A DNA stretch of 64,000 nt from CAVYXK01 sp963708245 (GCA_963708245.1 OY970201.1:6634001-6698000); one strand, 5' to 3'. Shown: positions 16,032 through 24,962, counted from the stretch's first letter. A program made the numbers and translations. The notes: generated from the letters alone by a model not told the origin.

Positions 16032-17303
16032 TCAGCCTGGCCACTTCATCTTGCAGCCGGTTTCGGCGACCGGCAGCGCGGCCTTCGCACCTTTCACTTC
16101 CTCGTCCACCACGAAGAGATCCTCGGGATCGTCCTCGCCCTTCGCCACCGCATGGCCGACGTAAAGCGTCGGCATGAGTTGGTTGTCCCCCTCGCGGTAG
16201 AACGGGTCGTTGGGCATCAACGCAACCTCGGGCGGCAATTTGAAGTTCTGCAGGTACTTGGCCAACGTCCTCGCATCGAGCGACTTCGTGCCAGCGGCGG
16301 CGAGCGCGCATGTCCAGACCGACACATAACCGAACCAATGACGCGCGGTGGGGACCTTGCCGCCGGTCCGCTTGCGGATCTCGGCGACGAATTCCGTCAC
16401 GTGCGGCACGTTGGGCTGCTTCCAGTACCATTCGAAGACCCAGGTCCCGATGCGCGCCTCCGGCGGGAGGCCGTTGAGAACCTCGAGTTCCTGCTGCGCG
16501 CCGGCGATATGGAACCGTTTGTCGAGACCAAACTGCACCGCCTGCTTCAGCGCGTTGACCGCGTCCTCTCCGGCCTGGAGGAAGATAATGATGTCCGGGT
16601 TGGCCGCTTGCGCCTTGATGAGATACGACGAGTAGTCGGTCGTGCCGAGCGGCGTCAGCGACGCGCCGACCTCGGTGCCATTGTACTCCTTCAGCGCTGC
16701 CTCGAAGCCCTGTTGCAGGGTGTGGCCGAACGCATAGTCGGGCGTGAGAAAGTACCACTTCTTGCCATACTTCTTGAACAGCGTGGCGGCGACTGAGTTG
16801 GTCTCCATCCGCGTCGTGTTGCAAACGCGGAACACGTTCCAGTGGCAATCCGTGCCGGTCACGGAATCGGTGTGGCCGCCGGTGACGATGTGTAGGATAC
16901 CCGCCGCGTTCGAGACCTCGCCGAGGGCTATCGCCATGGCCGAATTCACGTTGCCGAGCAAGAACGTTACTTTATCGCGATCGATTAGCTTATGTGCCTT
17001 CTGAACCGCCGTGCCAGTGTTGGCACTGGTCGAGTCCTCGGCCAATAGCTCGACTTGTCGGCCGAGGATGCCGCCCTTGGCATTGATCTGGTCAATCGCC
17101 AGCTCGCAGCCAATCTGCTCGTTCTTGCCGAGCTCCGCATAGGTGCCGGTAAAGGGATCATCGAGGCCGATCTTGATGGTTTCGGCTGCACGGGCCGAAA
17201 TGACAAACGGCGCTGCAACTTGCGCGACGCCAGCGCCAGCGGCAATCTTCAGGACGGTACGGCGATCGATTGTGGGCCGGTTAAGCTGATCCATTGGCTT
17301 CAC
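16032..17303 (-). CDS. ABC transporter substrate-binding protein, urea/amide/branched-chain type
   Basis: 423 residues. The N-terminus has a twin-arginine signal (DRRTVLKIAAGAG, then ISARAAE as the cleavage region), so export is by Tat. The mature part is a type I periplasmic binding fold (TIKIGLDDPFTGTYAELG; INAKGGILGRQVELLAEDS; FGHTLQQGFEAAL). It is closer to the branch with amide/urea-like ligands than to classic LivK, but the ligand cannot be read from sequence. It is divergent from the TetR gene across 227 bp and is followed by livHM, whose ATPases are missing locally. Start could be ATG 17303 or 17294. Confidence 0.85.
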   Translation of the reverse strand: MKPMDQLNRPTIDRRTVLKIAAGAGVAQVAAPFVISARAAETIKIGLDDPFTGTYAELGKNEQIGCELAIDQINAKGGILGRQVELLAEDSTSANTGTAVQKAHKLIDRDKVTFLLGNVNSAMAIALGEVSNAAGILHIVTGGHTDSVTGTDCHWNVFRVCNTTRMETNSVAATLFKKYGKKWYFLTPDYAFGHTLQQGFEAALKEYNGTEVGASLTPLGTTDYSSYLIKAQAANPDIIIFLQAGEDAVNALKQAVQFGLDKRFHIAGAQQELEVLNGLPPEARIGTWVFEWYWKQPNVPHVTEFVAEIRKRTGGKVPTARHWFGYVSVWTCALAAAGTKSLDARTLAKYLQNFKLPPEVALMPNDPFYREGDNQLMPTLYVGHAVAKGEDDPEDLFVVDEEVKGAKAALPVAETGCKMKWPG

Positions 17304-17315
17304 TCCCTGTTCTCT

Positions 17316-17363
17316 TTTGTTTCGGATACGCTAAGCACGTTTGTCTCGGACACTCTGAGCACG
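17316..17363. repeat. Two tandem 24-bp repeats in the SBP leader
   Basis: Adjacent 24-nt units (17316-17339 and 17340-17363) of the form TTTGTnTCGGAnAC...AGCACG differ at about four or five positions. They start 13 bp upstream of the SBP start codon, in the intergenic region shared with the TetR gene. They could be a duplicated regulator site. Confidence 0.6.
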
Positions 17364-17530
17364 GCACGCCCCGCTCTCGGAGGCTGGAGGGGCGCTCGCG
17401 CTGACCGGTGCGAGCAGGCCCTTTGAGGCTGTCCTGCCCCTACCTCTCCCATAGCGTAGCCACCAAATAGCGGAACGAACGATTTGTAAACTCACTAGTC
17501 AGTATACATTCACCGGAGCTATCATGGCGT

Positions 17531-18106
17531 ATGCCGAGACACGCAGGACAGACTAGGCGCCGCATTCTCGATTCAGCGTATGAACTCTTCTACCTTAAGG
17601 GGTTCAGCAGGGTCGGAGTCGATGAGATTGCTGCGTCCGCCGGTATCACGAAGCGTTCGCTCTATTATCACTTCGACAGCAAGGACGAACTGCTAGCGGC
17701 GGTGCTCGATCTTCAGCACGACCTGGCCCTGGCGCATATCCGCAAATACGAGGATCGCTATCACGGAGAGCCAGAGGAAATCCTCGGAGGACCGTTCTCA
17801 GAGCTTGCTAAATGGACCGCGAGACCCGGATTTGTTGGGGCTGGATTCACGCGCATTGTAATGGAGCTCGCCGATCGGCCCGGTCATCCCGCCCATGCTA
17901 TCGCGCGTCGCCACAAGGCAGCAGTTGAAGCTTGGTATACCGAATTGCTTACAAAAGCGAAGGTCGCCTCACCGTCGGAGCGTGCGCGGGAGGTCGCACT
18001 GCTTGTCGAGGGCGCAGTGGCGCTGATCCTTATCCATGGCGATCGCAGCTACGCCGAATCCGCGTTGCGGGCCGCCAAGCTGTTGGTGCGAAAACGTCGC
18101 CGGTAA
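17531..18106 (+). CDS. TetR/AcrR-family transcriptional regulator
   Basis: 191 residues. The N-terminal HTH spans residues about 8-55 (RRRILDSAYELFYLKGFSRVGVDEIAASAGITKRSLYYHFDSKDELLAAVL), with the ligand-binding helical domain after it. It is divergent from the Tat-exported binding protein, and the tandem 24-bp repeats lie between them, so it probably controls the transporter (inference). Start ATG 17531 is used because the ATG at 17524 runs quickly into a stop. Confidence 0.85.
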   Translation: MPRHAGQTRRRILDSAYELFYLKGFSRVGVDEIAASAGITKRSLYYHFDSKDELLAAVLDLQHDLALAHIRKYEDRYHGEPEEILGGPFSELAKWTARPGFVGAGFTRIVMELADRPGHPAHAIARRHKAAVEAWYTELLTKAKVASPSERAREVALLVEGAVALILIHGDRSYAESALRAAKLLVRKRRR

Positions 18107-18330
18107 ATATGGGTAAAACTCAGCACATCAGCTCGGTTCAAGTCTTGGAGAAGTCACATTTTCATTCTCTGTGACGACCAAACGGCAGCTATTGGTGTAC
18201 CACCGCCGTTCGGGCGGTTCGATGTCAATGGCCGCAATCCACCCGGAGCAGCTGTCGGGCTGAGCTACTCCGTTCCTGTTTCGTTCCGAGGCGCGTTCGC
18301 TGTCATTCGGCCGAATCCGCGTTGGGGCCT

Positions 18331-18738
18331 ACTCGCACCAACCGAGTTGGCGGCCGTCGGCACTCCTGGTGAGAGCCCACTTATTGACTGACCCGGCCGG
18401 AGGCGCCCTGATCTGGCGCAATCCCTCAGAGACGGGCGGATGCTACTGGCGAGTAGCTCCTGTCTCCATTACGCTCTACCAACCCCTCTGACCGCCAGGT
18501 ACCCGCATGAACGACGCCACCGCGCTCACCCGCGCCGCCTCAGTCACAACCGAGCATTTCGACGTCCTGATCGTCGGCGCCGGCATCTCGGGCGTCGGCG
18601 CCGCCTATCACCTCACCACCCAATGCCCTGCGACCCGCTTCGTCGTGCTGGAGTTGAAAGAAACCTTCGGCGGCACCTGGATCACGCACAAATATCCCGG
18701 CATCCGTTCCGACAGTGACCTGCACACCTTCGGCTACC
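18331..18738 (+). repeat. Intact copy of the 400-bp duplicated BVMO 5' region
   Basis: This segment, covering about 175 bp of leader and the first ~77 codons of the monooxygenase, is the parent of the decayed copy at 9797-10205, in the same orientation. The leader part is conserved almost as well as the coding part, so the duplication included the promoter. The rest of the gap after the TetR gene (18107-18330) shows no gene. Confidence 0.75.
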
Positions 18739-20003
18739 GCTTCAAGCCATGGACAGGCGTCCCGATCGCCACCGCCGAAGAAATCCTGCACTACATGGGG
18801 GAAGTGATCGAGGAGAACGGCCTCGCCCCGCACATCCGCTACCGCCACAAAATCACCGGCGCGACCTGGTCCAGCCGCGACAATCGCTGGACGATCGAGG
18901 GCACCTGCATCGACACACCATTCCATTTCACTGCCAACTTTCTCTACTTGTGCCAGGGCTACTACCGGCACGATCGGGGCTACACCCCACACTGGGACGG
19001 CATGGAGTCATACAAAGGCCAGATCGTGCATCCGCAGACCTGGCCGGAGAATATGGACTACAAGAACAAGAACGTCCTGGTGATCGGTTCCGGCGCTACC
19101 GCCGCAACGCTGATCCCTGCTATGGCGCCCGACTGCGGCCACGTCACCATGCTGCAGCGTTCGCCCACCTGGTTCCGCTCCGGCCGCAACGCCATCCCGC
19201 TCGCCGAGGAACTCCGGGAGTTGCAGATCGACGAGGCCTGGATCCACGAAATCGTCCGCCGCCGGATCCTGCTCGACCAGGCGGTGTTTACCAAGCGCAC
19301 GTTCGAGGAGCCGGAGAAAGTTCGCCAGGAGCTCCTCGCCGTGGCACGCGCGCAGCTCGGTCCCGACTACGACATCGCCACACATTTCACGCCGCGCTAT
19401 CGCCCCTGGCAGCAGCGCATCGCCTTCATCCCCGATGGCGACTTGTTCCAGGCGATCCGGTCAGGCAAGGCTTCGGTCGTCACCGATGAAATCGAGCGCT
19501 TCACCGAGAAGGGTGTGCTGCTGAAGTCAGGCAAGGAACTTCGGGCCGACATCATCATTACCGCCACGGGATTCAATCTCTGCGTGCTCGGAGACATCGA
19601 CTTCGTCGTCGATGGCAAGCGCCTGAACTTCGGCGACACCATCACCTATCGCGGCATGATGTTCACCGGAGTGCCCAATATGGTCTGGGTCTTCGGCTAT
19701 TTCCGCGCGAGCTGGACCCTGCGAGCCGACCTTGTCGCCGATTTCGTCTGCCGGTTATTGAAGCACATGAAACAACGCGGCGCGAAGAAGGTTGAAGTCG
19801 CCCTGCGGCCCGAGGACAAGGACATGCAGATGCTCCCCTGGATCGGCGAGGAGAACTTCAACCCCGGCTACATGCTGCGCGGCATGCACCTTCTGCCCAA
19901 ACGTGGCGACAAACCTGAATGGGCGCACACTCAGGACTATTGGGCCGAGAAGGACGCAATCCCTGCCACCAACCTCGACGACGCCGTGTTTGTTTATTCG
20001 TAA
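18507..20003 (+). CDS. Baeyer-Villiger-type flavin monooxygenase
   Basis: 498 residues. The FAD motif GAGISGVGAAYHL starts near residue 24, the class B fingerprint (YKGQIVHPQTWPENMDYKNK) lies near 168-187, and the NADPH motif GSGATAATLIPAM is near 194. An ATGFNL segment is near 355. These are features of class B monooxygenases that oxidise ketones or heteroatoms with FAD and NADPH; the substrate is not predictable. N-terminal residues 1-18 precede the fold and are shared with the decayed copy, which supports the ATG at 18507. Confidence 0.85.
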   Translation: MNDATALTRAASVTTEHFDVLIVGAGISGVGAAYHLTTQCPATRFVVLELKETFGGTWITHKYPGIRSDSDLHTFGYRFKPWTGVPIATAEEILHYMGEVIEENGLAPHIRYRHKITGATWSSRDNRWTIEGTCIDTPFHFTANFLYLCQGYYRHDRGYTPHWDGMESYKGQIVHPQTWPENMDYKNKNVLVIGSGATAATLIPAMAPDCGHVTMLQRSPTWFRSGRNAIPLAEELRELQIDEAWIHEIVRRRILLDQAVFTKRTFEEPEKVRQELLAVARAQLGPDYDIATHFTPRYRPWQQRIAFIPDGDLFQAIRSGKASVVTDEIERFTEKGVLLKSGKELRADIIITATGFNLCVLGDIDFVVDGKRLNFGDTITYRGMMFTGVPNMVWVFGYFRASWTLRADLVADFVCRLLKHMKQRGAKKVEVALRPEDKDMQMLPWIGEENFNPGYMLRGMHLLPKRGDKPEWAHTQDYWAEKDAIPATNLDDAVFVYS

Positions 20004-20512
20004 AGCCGCTCCCCACGCTCCATCAACCAGGAGGTCGCGTCGCGACCTGACGCCGCGGTGCAGGAGCAGTTTCTCCCCGAGACGCTCGCGCCGATGATGG
20101 CGCAGGCTGGCGAGCTGCAGCGTTATATTTTGTCGATGGCATGCGCCCGGCCCACAAAGGCCACCGGCCTTCGGCCGCATCAAGCGCGGTGTCTCCGGCG
20201 AGCTGAAGAGCAACCTCGGCATCTACCGCGAGCAGCTCGCAGCCCCGATCACCGATCAGTTCCGGTTGATCGGCGCCACCGAGCCAGGGGTTCTGAGCAG
20301 AGGGTATATCAGCCAGTCCAAACCTGGGGTTGGTCAGTATTTCCCCGAATCGGCGTTCTGGGGCAGACGCGCAGCAACCAGCCGGCGGCGAATCCATCGG
20401 GCCACCCATTCGATTCGACGCCGTCGAAACCGTGATGTCGGACTCGGCGTCGCCATTTCGCAGTGGTCGGCGACCGGGGTGCAGTAGAGACAGCAAAGGA
20501 GGACCGAGCGGT
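20004..20512 (+). other. Gene-free stretch with possible coding relics
   Basis: Fragments such as QEQFLPETLAPMMAQAGELQ (about 20058-20120) and ELKSNLGIYREQLAAPITDQ (about 20195-20255) look protein-like but are in different frames with no continuous gene, and I cannot place them in a family. Probably a decayed coding region between the monooxygenase and the next gene. Confidence 0.35.
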
Positions 20513-21154
20513 ATGACCCGACAGGATGTGCTGGCGCGGTATCGCCACCTGCGCTCGATTGGCAGGCGCCACCACAGTGCCGTGCTGAAGTTTGTGGCTC
20601 GACCGGCCATGCTGGAACACGCGAAACACCTGGGATTGCTGGAAGGTCAAACAGTGATCACGGCCAGCGAGGAGGAGCTGACGCTGATGTTCGACCTGGC
20701 GATCTACACCGCCAAAGAGGGCCGAAGTCGAGCCATTGATCGCTATACCAAAGCAACGCGGCTGCAATCCGACTCGGATGATATGCTCATACTGGAGGCG
20801 ATGTGCCGCTCGCGGTTCTCGATCTGGAGAATCGCACGCCGACATGACACATGCGGGCTGGTGGTCAATGACCTGCTCCGCGAGGCGGAGAGTTGGCTGG
20901 TCGATGAGGGGCTGGAGATGAGCGGCGCGGTCGGCATGTGCTTTGCCAGTCGGCTGTACGACGCTGACCAATTCGCCATCACGAGCGGCGTCGTCGTGCC
21001 GGTCGATCGGCCGATGCTCGAAGACGTTCTGACTGATGGCCGCGTTTGCCGGCATCCCGATCCCGGGCGTGTTGCTGAAGACGCACGATTTGCCGCAGCG
21101 ATCTATCGCGCCGCTTTGGACTGTGGGGTCATGGAGCATGTGGTATTCAGTTGA
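20513..21154 (+). CDS. Conserved-looking hypothetical protein
   Basis: 213 residues, mostly helical, no signal peptide or membrane segment, no motif I can assign. Start ATG 20513 is chosen because a near-perfect ribosome site AAAGGAGG lies 10 nt upstream; an open frame to 20330 exists but lacks such a site. The two halves look like an alpha-rich domain with a Cys/His-poor core. It stands alone between two gene-poor stretches, ahead of the convergent smtA gene, so context gives no function. Confidence 0.7.
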   Translation: MTRQDVLARYRHLRSIGRRHHSAVLKFVARPAMLEHAKHLGLLEGQTVITASEEELTLMFDLAIYTAKEGRSRAIDRYTKATRLQSDSDDMLILEAMCRSRFSIWRIARRHDTCGLVVNDLLREAESWLVDEGLEMSGAVGMCFASRLYDADQFAITSGVVVPVDRPMLEDVLTDGRVCRHPDPGRVAEDARFAAAIYRAALDCGVMEHVVFS

Positions 21155-21437
21155 CCGGCACTCTGCTCGATCGGACCTTCGATTGCCGAGCCGATCCCCT
21201 GCTGGGTCACGCGCCAATGTATTGCGTGATTGGGGAGCGACCGAGGCGCATCAGGCCTCGGCCTCGCCATGCAGGCGGTAACCGGCAGGGCTTCGCGCTC
21301 GACTAGCGTACAGTCGGGGCTAACCGTACTAACGCCGTGCCTGGCTTACCCGTGATACCGGAGCATCGAACCGTCGGGCGCCACCGAATCCAATTCATTG
21401 GGCAGCCAGGCGGTCCCTTCAATGCGACCTGTACCGC

Positions 21438-21608
21438 TCAGCCGTGACAGGTGCAGCCAGCGTGCTGGCACCCTGCGCCACTCTTGTGATGGTCCGCGCA
21501 GGCATCACCACAATAAACACGCCCGTCCCGCTTCACCCCTTTGTCTATGTCAACAACGCACACGCAATCGCTGCAGGCGCATTTGACGCGTTCGACTGTG
21601 ACACTCAT
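21438..21608 (-). CDS. smtA: Bacterial metallothionein, SmtA/BmtA family
   Basis: 56 residues: nine Cys at positions 10, 12, 15, 17, 33, 37, 47, 52 and 54, and His at 40, 41, 49 and 55. The motifs VKCACSDCVC, YCGDACADHH and GCQHAGCTCHG match the zinc-finger-like plus cluster fold of cyanobacterial SmtA almost position for position. It sequesters Zn/Cd-type ions in a Zn4Cys9His2 cluster in that family. The start codon overlaps the stop of the SmtB/ArsR gene (ATGA), so translation is coupled and one metal-responsive promoter drives both. It is too short for usual gene-length cut-offs. Downstream, an imperfectly placed hairpin at 21241-21261 is the only terminator candidate. Confidence 0.93.
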   Translation of the reverse strand: MSVTVERVKCACSDCVCVVDIDKGVKRDGRVYCGDACADHHKSGAGCQHAGCTCHG

Positions 21609-21940
21609 GCTTTTACTCCTTGCTCGATGTTGATCTCGTCTTCCTGTTCATGCGGCTCGGTGAGATGCTCGATCATGTTCGTCAGCATCTCCCGCACGTG
21701 GCATTCGGGAAGGCTGTAGAAAACCTGCTTGCCACGCCTGCCCGCCTTCAGCAGACGCGCGGCACGGAGCAGGCGAAGATGATGGGAGACGAGCGATTGG
21801 CTGAGGTCCAGTCGAGACGTGATTTCCCCCACGCTCAGCGGCCCGCCGAGGCAGTTGGCCACAATCCGAAGCCGGTTGGGTTCGCCCAACAAGCGAAACA
21901 GCTCCGCTAGCTCGGTGGTCTGATCCGTGCTGAGCATCAT
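21605..21940 (-). CDS. smtB: ArsR/SmtB-family metal-responsive repressor
   Basis: 111 residues with the ArsR winged helix: GEPNRLRIVANCL, then recognition helix LDLSQSLVSHHLRLL near residues 44-58, and the wing GRRGKQVFYSL. The last helix carries Glu-x-His and, 11 and 14 residues later, His and Glu (PECHVREMLTNMIEHLTE). That is the spacing of the alpha-5 Zn site of SmtB/CzrA, with Glu replacing some Asp/His ligands. The alpha-3 Cys site (ELCVCDL of ArsR/CadC) is absent. Its coupling to a metallothionein supports Zn/Cd sensing and autoregulation through the dyad upstream. Two adjacent ATGs are possible starts. Confidence 0.9.
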   Translation of the reverse strand: MMLSTDQTTELAELFRLLGEPNRLRIVANCLGGPLSVGEITSRLDLSQSLVSHHLRLLRAARLLKAGRRGKQVFYSLPECHVREMLTNMIEHLTEPHEQEDEINIEQGVKA

Positions 21941-21947
21941 TCAACCC

Positions 21948-21990
21948 ATGAACACGTGTTTATATATATGCAAACGGAGACCCCTGTCAA
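21948..21990 (-). promoter_or_regulatory. smtBA promoter with SmtB-type operator
   Basis: On the minus strand a consensus -35 TTGACA (21990-21985) is followed after about 18 nt by an AT run with TATATA as -10, then by the dyad ATGAACAC/GTGTTTAT (21963-21948, seven of eight pairs match, with a perfect AACACGTGTT core). The dyad lies over the expected transcription start, 7 bp upstream of the smtB start codon. TGAACA/TGTTCA half-sites are typical for SmtB/CzrA-type repressors. Confidence 0.75.
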
Positions 21991-22011
21991 GTGCCACACA
22001 TTCGGACTGTC

Positions 22012-22058
22012 GGTAGCACACGGTATGTCCGGTTTAGGTAGCGCACGATCTGTCCGGT
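22012..22058 (+). repeat. Repeated end sequence of truncated IS element
   Basis: Two 22-nt direct repeats (22012-22033 and 22037-22058) with the form GGTAGCnCACGnnnTGTCCGGT. They sit directly upstream of the first ISNCY-like transposase and probably are its transposase-binding left end. Confidence 0.55.
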
Positions 22059-22072
22059 GATGATGGTTCCTT

Positions 22073-23010
22073 TTGGGAGCCCGGATGCGCCGGTCGGAAG
22101 CCCTTCAGGGTGTGCGAGTGATCAAGTTCGGGAGCGTGCTGGAGCGGTATGAAGCGAGCGAACTCAACCAGTGCGAAGCGGCGGAGCTGCTTGGGATCAG
22201 CGAGCGGACATTCCGTCGTTGGCAACAGCGCTACGAAGAGTGCGGGGCGGCCGGTCTTCTGGACCGGCGGCTTGGTCGGGCGTCTGGGAAGCGGGTTCCG
22301 GTCGACCGGGAGGAGGAGGTCGAGCGGCTGTATCGTATGCGTTACAGCGGGTTCACGGCGAAGCACTTTCACGAGCACTTGGTGGGCCGCCACGGTTTCC
22401 GCTGGGGCTACACGTGGACCAAGGCGTTCCTGCAATCGAAGGGGCTTCTGGAGCGCGCCGCGGGGCGCGGCGCACACCGGCGCAAGCGGCCGCGACGGCC
22501 GTTGCCTGGAATGATGCTTCATCAGGATGGGTCGCGCCATGAATGGCTGGCGGGGCGGGAGACGCTGGACCTGATAGTGACGATGGACGACGCGACGAAC
22601 GTGATCTACTCGGGGTTTTTGGTAGCGGAGGAAGGCACGGAATCGACGTTCCAGGCTCTGCTGGAGGTGTTTGGCGCGCATGGCCTGCCGCTGAGCCTCT
22701 ATACGGATCGGGGCAGCCACTACTTCGTGACGCCGGAGTTTGGCGGCCCGGTTGACCGGAAGCGGCCGACACAGGTTGGGCGGGCGCTGGCGCATTTGGG
22801 CGTGGAGCACATTGCGGCCTACTCACCGCAGGCCCGTGGTCGTTCGGAGCGGCTGTTTCAGACGTTACAGGATCGCCTGGTCAAGGAGCTGGCGCTGGCT
22901 GGGATCACGACGGTTGCGGAGGCCAACCGGTTCATTCGGGATTGCTACCTGCCGGCGCACAACGCGCAGTTTGCGGTGAAGGCGGAGCAGGAGGGATCGG
23001 CTTTCGTCGC
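22073..23010 (+). pseudogene. ISNCY-like transposase, 3'-truncated
   Basis: The protein has an N-terminal HTH (CEAAELLGISERTFRRWQQRY) and an rve-type DDE core (MLHQDGSRHEWL, DLIVTMDDATN, YTDRGSHYF, and Glu in GRSERLFQTLQDRLVKEL). Homology stops after AVKAEQEGSAFV at about 23010; the following codons up to 23176 are antisense to the second transposase. The C-terminal domain and right IS end are missing, so it is inactive. The start could be ATG 22073 or 22085. Confidence 0.75.
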
Positions 23011-23029
23011 CGGCTCGATCCTCGCGACC

Positions 23030-23894
23030 CTCGCCCTATCCATCCCGGCAACCAGGCGTTCGCTGCTTCGATGCCGGCAATGTTGGCGAGCCGCAACTCC
23101 TTCACCAGCCGGTCTTGCAGCGTGCCAAATGCACGTTCCACCCGACCCTTGGCCTGCGGAATGTTGGCACAGATGATGTCGATGTTCAGCTCGGCCAGGG
23201 CCCGCCCGAACTGCGTGATCCGCTCGCCGCCGATGGCATCCTTGTTGTTCACCCGGAAGATGCTGTGCTTGTCGCTATACAATGCGACCGGCTTGCCGTG
23301 TGCCTCGAGATAGCGGCGCATCGAGCGAAAGTAGTCGAACGCCGATTCCGATGCCGCGAAGCGCAGTTCCATGATCCGGCTGGTCGCATCGTCGATGAAG
23401 GCGAGCAGCGTGCAAACCGCACCACGGTCCTCGAACCAGGCGTGTTCCGAACCGTCAATCTGCACCAGCTCGCCGAGACACTCCCGCCGGCGTCGTGGTT
23501 GATGCGGGCAGGGCAGGCGGTGGCGCCGGTCGACCCACAGCCCGTCGGCGATCATCCATTGCCGCAGCGTCTCGTGCGAGACCGTGCAGCCGTGCAGCTT
23601 TGCCAGCTTCTCGGCCGCCAGCGTCGGCCCAAAGTCGCGATACCGCTCGCGCACGATCGTCAGAGCCAGGGCCCGGACCGCGTCCGGCAATCGGTGGTTG
23701 CTGCGCCGACCGCGGCGCTTCGAGACCAGGCTGGAGGCGCCCTCCTGGCGCAGACCGCGCAGTAACCGCAGTGCCTGACGCCGGCAAATCCCGATCAGTC
23801 TGCAGGCATCCGCGATGCGCAGCCGCCCGGACTGGACGCCAAGCAGAACTTCCAGCCGGCTGAACTCCTGCGTGCTCATCGACATCACCGCCAT
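23030..23894 (-). pseudogene. Second ISNCY-like transposase, convergent and 3'-truncated
   Basis: The N-terminus has an HTH (RIADACRLIGICRRQALRLLRGL) and the core has a DDE pattern (VQIDGSEHAWF, LLAFIDDATSRI, YSDKHSIFRVN, and Glu in KGRVERAFGTLQDRLVKEL). It differs clearly in sequence from the first copy, so it is another element. Homology ends after ANAWLPGW near 23030; the open frame continues to 22932 into the other element. The two IS elements were fused tail to tail with loss of both C-termini. Confidence 0.75.
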
Positions 23895-23925
23895 GGCACC
23901 GCTCCCGGGACCCCAAGACCCCTGA

Positions 23926-23964
23926 GGGTGACATCTCTATTTTGCAGAGGGGTGACATCTCTAT
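23926..23964 (-). repeat. Repeated end sequence of the second IS
   Basis: GGGTGACATCTCTAT occurs twice (23926-23940 and 23950-23964) upstream of the second transposase. Probably the left end of that element. Confidence 0.6.
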
Positions 23965-24038
23965 ATGGCGCTTACATACACGTGCCGCAGAAGACGCGTT
24001 ATCGAAAGTTGGGCGGTCGGGCTTGCGGATTTACCTAC

Positions 24039-24932
24039 CTACCTTGAGGTGAGCTGAGTGAGTTCCCCCGGAGCGACCTCGTGAAACCGCTCTCCGTCGT
24101 CATAATATGTCTTTCCGGCCCTCCGCAGACAGGTGACCCACCACCTGTCCGCAATATGAGTGCTGACGAGAAAAACCTCGTCGGCTGCGTCTGGCATGGT
24201 CGCCTCAGCAGGAAACAGTGCGTCGGTTACCCGTTGATGATTAGTTAGCGAGAGATCGTTCTCCTCCAAAATAAGCACGGTTCGTGCGCCCGCGTCCTGT
24301 TTCCACCTAGCAAGCTTGGGATATTTGCCGCCACACGCTTTCCGTAGGCGCTCCATGCGGGCTTGTTCAAGATTCTCGGGCGCCCAGTATTTCACCGTGA
24401 ACCGGCCACAGAGGGGGCTTTCAGGCGGGAAATGGGGTCCGGCAAGCGACCCCCTATGCAGAGAAAAAGGAAATGGAACGCCGGAGACAGTCTCGCCCAG
24501 ACAAGGATTTGCATACCTGTCATAGAGCTGAGTAACTGGAAACCGTGCTGAGTTTGTATCAATCCATTCGATGAGGGCATCTCGCACGCGATTGGCTTGG
24601 GCGAGTGTCAACCCGGCAGACGCCTCAACAGGAACGTGAAATTCCCAGAACTCTTGATCTGCCCGATGATCGAAGCGCTCGATGAGTGGCCCAAAAAGCT
24701 TCTGGTTATGCACCCCTAACTCGATCTGGTCGGCAAAAGGCTCAATGCCCGTGTGCTCGAACGCATAGAGCGTGTGTCCGACGGTGCAGACGTAGTCGAC
24801 TCTCCTAAGTGGGTCGGGGTCACGCAGGTCATCGGGGGACCGACCGTCATTCATACGGATGGTATTGTCGCGCGCTTCGATGCGCCGCAGGACTGCATCT
24901 ATCGTTTTGCCCTCGTTGTATCGGCTGGCCAT
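24039..24932 (-). CDS. Hypothetical protein, possible nuclease-like fold
   Basis: 297 residues, soluble, no family I can name with confidence. The segment RVDYVCTVGHTLYAFEHTGIEP (residues about 43-64) has an Asp followed 12 residues later by Glu-His-Thr. This faintly resembles the D...ExK/T core of PD-(D/E)xK nucleases, but the spacing alone is weak. The C-terminal part (DEVFLVSTHIADRWWVTCLRR) is beta-rich. It sits in the island between IS relics and the recombinase, so it is likely cargo. Confidence 0.6.
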   Translation of the reverse strand: MASRYNEGKTIDAVLRRIEARDNTIRMNDGRSPDDLRDPDPLRRVDYVCTVGHTLYAFEHTGIEPFADQIELGVHNQKLFGPLIERFDHRADQEFWEFHVPVEASAGLTLAQANRVRDALIEWIDTNSARFPVTQLYDRYANPCLGETVSGVPFPFSLHRGSLAGPHFPPESPLCGRFTVKYWAPENLEQARMERLRKACGGKYPKLARWKQDAGARTVLILEENDLSLTNHQRVTDALFPAEATMPDAADEVFLVSTHIADRWWVTCLRRAGKTYYDDGERFHEVAPGELTQLTSR

Positions 24933-24962
24933 CGGAGATCGCTGTCCTTTGTTGTTAAGCAG

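Noticed and set aside
17055..17426. Protein with the tandem motif FVSDTLST
   Set aside because: It is only the translation of the 24-bp DNA repeat in the antisense direction of the binding-protein leader.
22034..22810. 258-codon minus-strand frame
   Set aside because: Antisense to the first transposase; no motif of its own.
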